The notes under the pieces: model-generated
Databases searched by the model: none
What the model saw: the letters and a program-made list of their open reading frames with translations, nothing else
Told to the model about the DNA's origin: nothing
Made by a program: the position numbers and the translations under genes
Assembly (NCBI RefSeq): GCF_016920785.2
Contig: NW_024609836.1
Location: forward strand, 66,567,596 to 66,631,595
DNA: 64,000 nucleotides
Direction: 5' to 3'
Origin: Ixodes scapularis
Taxonomy: Eukaryota; Arthropoda; Arachnida; Ixodida; Ixodidae
In this document: piece by piece, positions 55,066 to 64,000 of the stretch
How positions within the stretch are numbered: position 1 is the first letter of the stretch
Layout of the letters: each line of letters begins with the position of its first letter

Positions 55066-55746
55066 ATGCATGTTATTTTTAGCGCGATAGGCCGAAACTT
55101 ATCGCGATGACGACTGATATTTTGATACGGAAGCAGTTTAATTATGCCCAGTTATTCGAGAATTCTCAATAAGCAGAGCACACGCCGTGAAGGACGAACA
55201 ACAAACTCTTCTTTACGACGAAGCTCACGCCGTTTTCCCCTACGAGGTTTGCATGGGCGCGCCGTGTGCGCAGAAAAAAGAATCGAACGAAGACCGCGCG
55301 CATGTGCACCGACAGCAGCGCCACCACTCCGGCATGACGTCAGAGCCGAGCGTTCGTTGTATATGTCCTGGAAAAAAAGAAAAAAACGACGCAAAGTTGG
55401 ATTCTTCATTCGAAGGTTTTTATTCCCAGTACCTCTTCGTTTTCTCGTTTGCAGCGGACGCAGAAGTACGCGTGAATCGGTGTTCATCAAGTTTGGGAAA
55501 CACAGAGTTTCTCGCATTCAGCCTTGGACGGGAAATGGTTATTTGTATTACACATGTCGTCGTCATGCCTTAGTACGCACTGTTTTAAGTCAAAGTGCCA
55601 GTAGCTCTGGTTAGGTTCGAGGCAGACCTTCCTTGAACCCCCAGTTTTGCAGCGGTTGTCCAGTTTCCCTGGAACACGAACGTACCCAGAGCGTTAGTTC
55701 GTCAGCTATACTTGCGCAGGGGCGGGTCGACGTGAGAACGCCGGGT

Positions 55747-55849
55747 TCCGATTGGTGCTCTGATTGGCTGGACGGTGGGTACAGATCCTCGAGGAAGCCA
55801 TTGCATCGAGTTCTACCCACTATCCTTTTAATCGGAGCAAATCGGAGTT
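55747..55849. promoter_or_regulatory. CCAAT-flanked hairpin module (segment C)
   Basis: GCTCTGATTGG and AATCGGAGC flank GTGGGTACAGATCCTCGAGG and CGAGTTCTACCCAC around AAGCCATTGCAT. Confidence 0.5.
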
Positions 55850-56289
55850 CGGCGTTCTGACGTCAACCCCAACGCCCTGCAAAAAAAAAAAAAAAAAAAA
55901 AAGCATGCGACATAGCGTTTTCCGTAGACTTCGCAACACTCTACAAGTCCGAACTACAGTCAAGTGTATACGGCCTCATAAAGCCAATCAAGCAACACCA
56001 AAAATGCACCGTCATGGCGCTTGTCATTTTTGGGCGTTTTCTCCATCACCGGCTAAAACCCCCAGGCACAGCGACTGCGTCTGGATTCGACGCTTCGTCT
56101 TTTCCGTGATTGCTTTAGCCGGCGATAGCAAGCGTAGACAGACGACTAGCGCCCTGAAAAAAGTGATTAGTCACTGAGCTATGGACGAATGCGCGGGGTG
56201 CAGCCCATGCTCAGAAGGCTTTCCACAGCGGGGCAGGCAAAGATGGCATCGGCCAGAAGGCTACTTTTCCCTAGTACACACCCTAAAAA

Positions 56290-56579
56290 AAGTCTGTGCG
56301 CCTATTTTCCCGTGCAACACTCGGAGAACCAATCAGCGCAACTTACGGAGGGAGCTCACCGAATGACGATGCGGAAACATCTGTTTAGACCAAAAAACGC
56401 AGTCTGAGTTGTGACGTTAAGCAATGCGAGCGTGACGTTTTGCATTGCTTCATGTCACAACTCAGACTGCGTTTTTTGGTCTAAACATATGTTTCTGCAT
56501 TGTCATTCGCTGAGCTGCCTCCGTAAGTTGCGCTGATTGGTTCTCCGACTGTTGTGCGGAAAGGCAGACGCACAGACTT
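56290..56579. mobile_element. Palindromic MITE-like element
   Basis: Arms of about 135 bp: AAGTCTGTGCG at the left end and CGCACAGACTT at the right, through GAGAACCAATCAGCGCAA and its inverse to GCAGTCTGAGTTGTGACG, around a short centre at about 56430-56445. No ORF. It ends a few bases before the next Helentron-like element. Confidence 0.7.
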
Positions 56580-56584
56580 CTTTT

Positions 56585-57277
56585 AGATGCGGAGCATCTC
56601 TTGCTCGGGCTATGTCCCGCGGCGTTGTAGTCCGCACTCACACTACGCATGCGCAACTCTCCTCGCTGCGCGTGCGTTCTCTCTCTCTCCAACAGCTGCG
56701 CGAAGTGCACGCAGCTACCAGCTGCGTGCACTTCGCGTGCGTTCGCTTCTACTCACACCGCGCGCGCAGGCGCAACTCTTCTCCTCTAGTTTCTTCTCCT
56801 TCAAGTTTGAATATAAGCAGCGGTAGCGCGCTGCGCGCGTTCAAGGGGAAGAAGTGGCCGAACAATAAAGAAAAAAAAAATAAGGAAGTGGCCGAGTGGG
56901 TTAACGCGTCTCAGCTCGGAGCGTGGAGCGAAAGCTTGCGCTGGGAACCTCCTGGGTTCGAGTCCCCGCCACCCCCGCCCGTTTCGATCTGGATGAGTTT
57001 CGTACCGGCACGCGTTCGTGTGATGACTACTGCGTGATGCACGTTAAGAATCCCAGGTTAGCGGTTGTACTGCACTGGCTAAATTTCTCATCTACAGCTA
57101 GGAGACCGATTACCCGTTGAGGCGCATCTCCATCAAGGCTGTATAAACATAAAGAGCAAACCAATTTCTGCGCGCGTTCAGTTCACCGCAGTTGGCTCCA
57201 CTTCACTCCGTTCTTCCGATGAAGTGTGATGGAACGATGCTCCGCACCACCCCATGGTTCCCCTCGGGAAGATGGTG
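56585..57277 (+). mobile_element. Helentron-like element (family 2, copy 2)
   Basis: Ends AGATGCGGAGCATC and, inside the right end, GATGCTCCGCA plus the hairpin CCATGGTTCC/GGGAAGATGG. It holds the same promoter sequence as copy 1 (GAATATAAGCAGCGG) but almost none of the repeat ORF: the ATG-bearing GTGTGATGGAA is followed directly by the 3' end. It is split by a SINE. Confidence 0.55.
56844..57168 (+). mobile_element. Ruka-like tRNA-derived SINE
   Basis: A perfect 13-bp target duplication CTGCGCGCGTTCA lies at 56831-56843 and 57169-57181. Inside are a tRNA-like head with A box TGGCCGAGTGGG (56889-56900) and B box GGTTCGAGTCC (56955-56965), a body, and an A-rich tail. A serine/leucine-tRNA-like head fits the Ruka SINE described from ixodid ticks. 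The first 11 bp of the head (GAAGTGGCCGA) also occur at 56851-56861, before AATAAAG and an A-run. Confidence 0.85.
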
Positions 57278-57946
57278 TTTTTATTTAGAGTGCATACAGT
57301 CGGCTGCGATTGGACAAGGCGAGAAACGCACTATATAGACCTGCAGCTTCATCGGAGAGTGCACCTACGGCGAAGTTATATGCCTGCACGGTGGCGATGC
57401 TTCAAGCTGCTCGGAGGACCTATAATCTTGTTGTCGTTATTTATTTTTTTTTGTTTGTTGTTGTTCTGGTTCTTCTAGTGGTTGCTGTTGCTTTTCTCAC
57501 TCTCAAATAACTCATTTTTCGGCTAAGCGATGAACACCCGAAGCGGGAGAAAACAGCTCTAAAAAGACGCGGGACAAGAACACGAAAGACACAAACGCAG
57601 CGCTGATTAACGATTTCGTTTTTGTTTGTTTTTCATCAAGACATCACGGCATTACACAAGAAACAAAAACCGGATTCATGCGTCAGCGCTGTGCTTGTCT
57701 TTTATGTTCTTTTCCTGCGTATTTTTGCGCTCTTTTTTTTTCTATTACCAGTATGCACTGTCTAGCCCAACTTCAAACCCTATTACACTCGAAGCTGCAC
57801 CTTCCGACGTAAAATATAACCAATATATTTATATTCAAATCTGGCTTCATAAACAAAAAAATATTCTCAAATGTGTGGTCCCAAAAGGAAAGAGTAATTA
57901 GTGTTTTAAATTCTAAAGCGAATGGTACAATAGAAAATGCACTCAC

Positions 57947-58028
57947 GATATGGGTTCTCCGTGGTAGCTCTGCCAAAAACCACAACGACCGCCACTAGAA
58001 GGAGAGCGAAGAGAAAGAACGTCTTCAT
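57947..58028 (-). CDS. Signal-peptide exon of a secreted (probably Kunitz-type) protein, copy C
   Basis: ATG at 58028 on the minus strand gives MKTFFLF, then ALLLVAVVVVFG and RATTENPY, 82 nt, ending phase 1 at C|GTGAGT. Compared with A and B it has more amino-acid changes after the signal peptide than within it. TATA (TATAAATC, about 58075-58084) and leader are conserved. No second exon is found downstream; the interval holds the 1-kb nested insertions. Confidence 0.6.
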
Positions 58029-58904
58029 GGTTTGCTTCTTACGGGAGGAACTACGGATTGCGAAAAACAATCACGATTTATAGATAACAAATAGACATCC
58101 AGGGCAATGAGCAAGTACATAAATTGCTGCGCACAAACTGAAGGATTCCTCGAATTTGCTCGGAATAGACGCGATTTCCACGACATAGGTTTAATTAACT
58201 CACGCAGTGCTTAGAAATTTGTGGTTTTTACTGCCTCCCAATTATAACTATAATAAAACTATCAAAAGCTTCTCAGCCGCGCAGTCGAATTCGTTATCGT
58301 CGTGCCCCGCTCAAATAAAGAAGACTCGTATGTAACCACTAAAAATATGAATGATAAAATTCAACTCCCACAATATTGCTTTTACGCGTTGAGGTAATAA
58401 ATTATGTACTTTGAGGTGGTTTCTTGCATTATATTACATTCTGTTTCATATTAACTGCAGCCAACCCTAAGACATAATGGCGCTAGTCGTCTTTTCTTCG
58501 TTTGTGTTTTTTTTCTTTTGCTTTTTTTTGCGTTTGTGATTTGTCGAGACGTTCCTGGCAAATGTACAAGGATGAGGAACACCCTCACGATGCACTTCTC
58601 ACGCAGCTTCGTTCAATTCAGGGTATCAATTCGGCTGTGGTATTAGTCGCAGTGTAACGCAGTCACATCACGTGAATCGGTTTTATTCTAGGGTTACTAA
58701 TGTAGACCAGTCACGCAAAGAAGAAAGGAGGAAAAAAGGTAGCAACGGCGCGTTTTCCTACCTTCTACTGACGCGCCCCCAAGCGGACACTAGAAGAAGG
58801 GAGGAACGAGATTGTTTTTTCCCTTCTCCAGGCAGACGGGAGAAACGTACCGCCCTCCGGCCACATCTTTTTTCGGTTTCGTTTCTTCAAGCATGTCGCG
58901 CGCG

Positions 58905-59375
58905 TTGTTTAATAAATTTTGCTGAGTTGATTGAGCTTCAGCGAAAGCGAAAGCTGTCTCTAATTCCGTCTGCCAGTCCAAACGCGCAGACCATTTCGGT
59001 TGCATTGATGTATTTTACCACTAATCTTAACATACGAGCAAACGAGGCCGCTAGAAATTACGACGTTCCAGAGCAGTGCCACCAGCGCTGGCAGTGCTAA
59101 GTACACTAGGCTAAGATGGCCGCCTCCGGATTGCGGAACGACGTGTCAACGATGACGACGTTGTGAAAACCGTGGAAACTGCTTCCAAGACGGCCACGTT
59201 TTACTGCCGGGGGCCTGGGTACCTTCTGTGCCGAGTTCCGTTCTGTTTATTCCAATTCCGAGTGGCAACCGGACATCAACGTGGTTTTACATTTTCTGCT
59301 TCTCAGCAACATAGCAGCACCGTCGCGATGCGGAAGACTCGACCGTCTTTTCCTGAGTCCCAGGTGAAGACGGTC
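58905..59375. other. Continuation shared with segment B
   Basis: Blocks resembling 37020-37300 (GGCAGACGGGAG, GGCCACGTTTTACTGCCGGG versus GGGCACGTTTTGCTGTCGGG) show that the duplication extends, but the open frame of B is not preserved. No gene. Confidence 0.4.
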
Positions 59376-59379
59376 AAAG

Positions 59380-60600
59380 GCTGAACCAATTAAATTCATT
59401 TCCAGTCTAATATTAACTCCGCTAACACACATACACAACACGTCATTGTTAACTGGTCGCTTTCCAGACAGAATGAAAGTAGCACGCGTTTGCGTTGTAC
59501 ATAAGGGTGGTGTACGGAATGACCTCAATGATTACAGGCCGATTTCTGTACTCCCTATTTTTTCGAAAATTTTAGAACAAACACTTAATAACTGCCTGAC
59601 TACTTTTTTTCACAAAACATAACATAATCTCCAAACAGCAGTCTGGGTTTCAAAAAAGTAAATCGACGGAAATAGCACTCGTAAATATCAATGATAAAAT
59701 TATTACAAATATTGAAAATAAACAGTTTACCATCTGAATATTTCTTGACTTCTGAAAAGCCTTTGATTTAATCAAACATCAAATACTACTGTCAAAGCTA
59801 AACATGTAGGTTGCAAGGGGCATAGCGAACAATTTAATTAATAGTTACTAAAGTTCTCGATTACAATTCACCATTTACAACGGCGTCAAATCAGATATCC
59901 GTCAAATAGCATATGGTGTCCCGCAAGGATCAATTTTAGGACCATTACTATTCCTTATTTACATCAATGATATCGTTAATATTTCGCATCGCTCAGAAAT
60001 GATATTATTCGCAAACGACCCGAATGCATTTTTTTTTATTGTAACCTACAGTATATCGAAAGCACAGCTAATGATTGGTCCAATGGTTTATCAATGTGGC
60101 TAGTCACAAAAAGGCTTGAATTGAATATTTTAAAACTAGATATATTGTTTTTAGGGCAAGAAATAACATGCTTAACTACGACATAGTTATAAAGTTTAAT
60201 TCCTACTAGTTAGAGAAGATTGAATCATTAAAGTTCCTCCGTGTATGGTTTCATGAACACCAGCACTGGACGACTTATAGGTCCAAATTGTCTATAACAC
60301 TCTCCAGGGCAATTGGCACAATACGAAAATTAAGATATTTATAATCAACATGGCTTAAGTGCCAATTATACTATGCACTTGTTCACCCTCATTTACATTA
60401 CTGCTCATTGGTTGGGGTACGACAACTGAAAATAACCTTGAAAGACTACTTGTGCTACAGGAAAAAGCGATCCGATCTATCGAGTGTTTAAGTTATAACG
60501 ATCACACATATGTCTATTAAAAAAAAAAAAGAGACATCACTTGCTTACTATACAACAGTTAATAACGTTAGCCTTACTAAAGTCATCTTTCATTATCTCA
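59380..60600 (+). pseudogene. Heavily decayed LINE reverse transcriptase
   Basis: With frames shifting, one can read YRPISVLPIFSKILEQ, SGFQKSKSTEIALV, FLDF then a stop then KAFDLIKHQILLSKL, GVPQGSILGPLLFLIYINDI and FANDPNAF (FADD changed), then YYALVHPHLHYC. Stops and indels are numerous. It is an older family than the LINE at 1-2559. Confidence 0.85.
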
Positions 60601-60604
60601 AAAC

Positions 60605-62740
60605 TGACACGGAGTAGTTTCACACCCAATTTCCCTTGAGAGAAACTCACTCAAACTTAATAGATCGATGTCACCAAGCGAACTGCGCAGGCGCGCGCAT
60701 TCCGGAAGTGGTGCCGCCGCCATGCTACTTGTAGTCATCCCTTCCCGGCTACATACGGCTGCACGTACGTACATCATCATAGATTATCATTTGGCACGCC
60801 CCGGTATCACCTTGATTCTCTTGCATGTTTTTACTTCATAAGAATGTGTTGTTTGTGATGCCTTACTTTCCTCAGCGAGTGCAGAAAAGCAGTCTCAGTC
60901 GTCTTATCGCTTTAGAATCGGTTTGTAGTCTGCTTCATCGTCGTCTGCTTCTTCGTCTTCGTGAAGGCGTGAGCACACTGCCGTTCACGGGGTAATCCCA
61001 CTGCGGCCGCGGAAAAAACAAAACAAAAAAACAACGGCGCCACTACTCGAGCATTCCGACTCCTCGGACGTCTCAATTACCTTGCAAACAAGTGAACATC
61101 TAGTGCAATAGCAAAGAACAAGAAAATTCGAGGGACCATCAGCTCGGTGTAGCACCACGGAACAGCATCAAATGTGATGAAAAACTGAGCTTGGTGGTGC
61201 TCAGTCTTGTGCATAACGTTTAATCAGCCATCAAGTAAGAGGAGCTAAATAGAATTTCTCGGTCAGCGATAGGTTTGTAAAAGTTGTTTCATTTTGGTTG
61301 ACAGCATGTGCGACAGAGTACAGATGAACAGCGGGAGAAGCCTGCACACAAAGAACCGATCTACAGAAAGGCCATGCCTGACGCGCCATAATAATTGGCA
61401 TCTATCAAAAAGAAGCAACCATGCCAGATACCTGAAAACTTGGGGTGGAGATGATTTTTCGTGCACAGTTTCTATTCAGTTTTATTTTGTTTGCGCAAGA
61501 TCCGAACGCTAACAGTCGCCCGACGGGGGAAGCTTTTTTCCGCGGTCTCGACTGGTGCTAGTGCAGAATGGACCAGTAACACCAGCCTAATAGACCACCA
61601 CAAAATGGATAAGGTTCATTTGTTACATTTTTAGCGGTAATTACGTGTTGCACTTCTAAATTGCATTATGTAATCTTTTCGCGTTGGTATGGAAAAAAAA
61701 AATGAAGGTTGCTTCCGAAAAAAAGCTGTTTTATATCAAGTGGTGCATATCGGGAATCGCTGCTCTTTTTTAGTGATTGTCCTGATCTTTTGAAGCACAG
61801 TCATACTTGAAACATGTCATGGCAATAACAGTTATAACCACCAAAATACACCGAGTAAGAAGTGTATTAAAAACGGCCTCCGCAAAGCAGTGCGGAGGTC
61901 CTATTTGAGATAGACCAACGAATAGGCTGCTACGGAGCAAATGGTCAGAAAGGTTCCAGCTTACGGAACACTTCGGCACGCTCTATGTCTCGTGCCCTGT
62001 AATCTTACATATTTTAGCTGACGTGCAATAATTAGATATAAATTATGAAGCAAATCGCGAAACAAATCGTAAAACGCTATTTTTCCTGCCGCTCTGTCCG
62101 ACTCTGTCGACCTTTCTTTGCCATGCTTCTTTCTTGCGGGAAGACATAATATCCGAGGCCTTTTTGCCTGGTGCTGTTATTGCAGCTCCGTGGCATACAA
62201 CATGTGAAGCCACCGATTGAAAGCCATGAGTCAACACCTGGCTAAAAGTCTCGTGCTAACCCGAGAATTTCCAAACGCCGGGCGTACAATGCGCGCCGAC
62301 GCGGCCAGAAAACTGGGGAAAACTACAGGTACCAAAATGCACCGCGGCAGCGGTGGCGTCGCGCAACTCCTCGTGAGATCGGTCTATTGGCAACTCCGGC
62401 CAAAACTGAAAATGAAATAAATTACTGGTGTCGCTGTAGTGACAGAAAATACGACCCCAACCAAAACATTACGTCCGGTGGACGCCGCATTCTCAACTAA
62501 TGCCGATAATAAAAATGCGACCCGCCGCGAGCCGCTGTTCCTTAGCGGGCGGCCAGCGGATTGCCGATCGCTAAAGCAACAATGGGCAGTGACGTCAGTA
62601 TCGTTCTCTTTTTTTCCTCCATTCCGGACGTTGCGCGCAGTGCGCTTCTTTGAGCCGCTACCACCGCTTCTTCGGCTTGTGATTGGCGTGTTTAGCTGTT
62701 GCTTTCATCTGTAGCCCGTGTAGCTTCGGTATAGCCTTTT
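60605..62740. other. Unassigned region
   Basis: No convincing gene. ORFs at 61263-61512, 62217-62420 and 62439-62714 are short and without motifs. Confidence 0.45.
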
Positions 62741-62748
62741 GTTTATTG

Positions 62749-62882
62749 CTTGTGAGGACTCCAAGACTCGTTTTAGCGAGTCTTGGAGTCCTCACAAGAC
62801 CTCTTGTCTAGTTAGAGGACTAGACACAGTAACTTTGGTTGCTGTGTCTAGTCCTCTAACTAGACACAGTAACCAAAGTTAC
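62749..62882. repeat. Three near-perfect hairpins, two overlapping
   Basis: Hairpin 1: 22-bp perfect stem, 62749-62770 with 62777-62798, loop TTTTAG. Hairpin 2: 23-bp perfect stem, 62807-62829 with 62842-62864. Hairpin 3: 23-bp stem with one mismatch, 62829-62851 with 62860-62882. Hairpins 2 and 3 compete because they share 62842-62851. Confidence 0.95.
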
Positions 62883-62884
62883 CT

Positions 62885-63130
62885 TTATCTATAAAAACTG
62901 TGCAGCTTTTCAAATGCGTCCCAGCTAGGGAACTGCGGCAGGGTGTTCCGGGCTTTGAAAGGACTCCCGATCGTTGAGGCGTTTGCTATGCGTCGCTGCA
63001 AAGACAACATATCACCGCCTCCATCAGCGTATCTCTAAAGAAGAGTGACTTTATTTTCCCGGAGTTTTCGCTTTTCGATATGATACGTAACGTGAACCGG
63101 TCAGCCTTTGGAATATTCCCCTCGCACTCG
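62885..63130 (+). repeat. Direct repeat of 24245-24490
   Basis: See that entry. It starts right after the hairpin cluster. Confidence 0.7.
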
Positions 63131-63234
63131 CTCCAAAACTCTCTTAACCCTCCGGGCCCTCCCTTCCTCTCTGCTTTCTTTCCCCTTCCCATCTTTCTAC
63201 GGGGCCCACGGGGGCATTACGCCCGTGGGAAATG

Positions 63235-63488
63235 CACATCGCTGGCCTCTGGGCTTTCCGCGGGGAAGACTGCTGTTCTTCGAGGCGTGTTTTCGCAGGG
63301 TGAAGCCCGAGCCGTTTGATGCGGTCGAGAAGCGTACGCTTGAACTCCGGATTCCTGGCAAAAGACGCACACTACCAGTGCTAACCTCACCAGCACAGAA
63401 ATCCAAGCACACAGCGTGCGCCGAAGTTGAACGGAAGTCGCACGAGGCCAACGAGGGTTGCGTACATTTTTCAGCCGAGCAGCCAAGC
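63235..63488 (+). pseudogene. Second copy of the conserved unknown frame
   Basis: VKPEPFDAVEK, TLELRIP, SPAQKSKHTAC and RKSHEANE align with 53751-53942. One extra T near 63291 breaks the frame relative to the first copy unless an AG there is a splice acceptor. The frame is cut at 63488 by the start of segment D. Confidence 0.35.
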
Positions 63489-63494
63489 CAAACT

Positions 63495-64000
63495 CTTCGC
63501 ATGCATGTTATTTTTAGCGCGAGAGGCCGAAACTTATTGCGATGACGACTGATATTTTGATACGAAAACAGTTAAATTATGCCCAGTTACTCGAGAATTC
63601 TCAATAAGCAGAGCACACGCCGTGAAGGACGAACAACAAAGTCTCCTTTACGACGAAGCTCACGCCGATTTCCCCTACCAGGTTTACATGGGCGCCTCGT
63701 GTGCGCAGAAAAAAGAATCGTACGAAGACCGTGCGCATGTGCACCGACAGTAGCGCCACCACTCAGGCATGACGTGAGAGCCGAGCGTTCGTCGTATATG
63801 TCCTGGAAAAAAAGAAAAAACGATGCAAAGTCGGATTCTTCATTCAAAGGTTTTTATTCCCAGTACCTCTTCGCTCTCTCGTTTGCAACGGACGCAAAAG
63901 TACGCGTGAATCGGTGTTCATCACGTTTGGTAAACGCAGATTTTCTCGCATTCAGCCTTGGACGGGAAATGGTTACGTGTATTACACATGTCGTCGTCCC
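63495..64000. repeat. Duplicated segment D (runs off the window)
   Basis: It is collinear with segment C from 55070 (CTCTTCGCATGCATG, GAATTCTCAATAAGCAGAGC, the CATGACGT block, GATTCTTCATTC) and with A from 5966. The CCAAT module and any exon would lie beyond the window. Confidence 0.75.

Larger units (their letters stand above)
55070..58900. repeat. Duplicated segment C
   Basis: From CTCTTCGCATGCATG the segment is collinear with D (63495 on) and B (33180 on), then with A through the CCAAT module (55747-55849), GTCACTGAGC (about 56171), the exon (57947-58028) and CCCCCAAGCGGACAC (about 58777). About 1.0 kb of nested insertions (56290-57277) is absent from A and B. Confidence 0.75.

Overview
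This window looks like nuclear DNA from a hard tick (Ixodida, probably metastriate). The evidence is a Ruka-type tRNA-derived SINE with a perfect 13-bp target duplication, fragments of at least five non-LTR retrotransposons, Penelope, Ty3/gypsy, Mutator-like and DIRS-like remnants, and decayed Kunitz-type inhibitor exons of the kind ticks secrete from salivary glands. Genes are sparse, introns are common and there are no operons. I see no complete host gene. The genus is inference. Layout: 1-2750 is a non-LTR reverse transcriptase split by a Helentron-like element that carries a CRE-like minisatellite. 2750-5930 is mostly unassigned and includes a long palindrome. 5966-8760 is the first of four related segments (A 5966-8760, B 33180-37080, C 55070-58900, D 63495-window end). 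Segments A, B and C each carry, on the minus strand, a TATA box, a short leader and an 82-nt signal-peptide exon ending in a strong splice donor. 9815-10960 is a 5'-truncated Penelope element. 13356-18097 is a second Helentron-like element into which a full-length Ty3/gypsy element (13508-18034) has inserted. 12300-22400 is an expanded inverted copy of 49800-52320. Each of those two arms carries a relic of the same signal-peptide exon followed by a Kunitz exon (20100-20277 minus; 51385-51563 plus), which ties the signal-peptide family to Kunitz inhibitors. 26546-28680 is a stack of a Mutator-like transposase pseudogene with a FLYWCH finger, a DIRS-like reverse transcriptase and a LINE 3' end. 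29425-30516 holds a foldback array followed by a Helentron-like element carrying a promoter and an arginine-rich 18-residue-repeat ORF. 31752-32988 holds a MITE and a gypsy gag with one LTR. 38620-45900 holds LINE fragments and a candidate TIR transposon. 47706-47880 is a convincing isolated first coding exon. 53616-54059 and 63235-63488 share a conserved reading frame. 56290-57277 is a nested stack of palindrome, Helentron-like element and SINE. 59380-60600 is another LINE ruin, and 62749-62882 contains overlapping near-perfect hairpins. Taken together, this reads as a birth-and-death cluster of secreted inhibitor genes, duplicated in direct and inverted orientation and then filled with transposons. 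Two patterns I cannot match to a named family deserve most attention. The first is a set of foldback arrays made of short cores about 15-20 bp apart whose orientation flips midway. The second is a set of overlapping palindromes that share an arm. Stretches with no recognisable feature are stated as such in the feature list.
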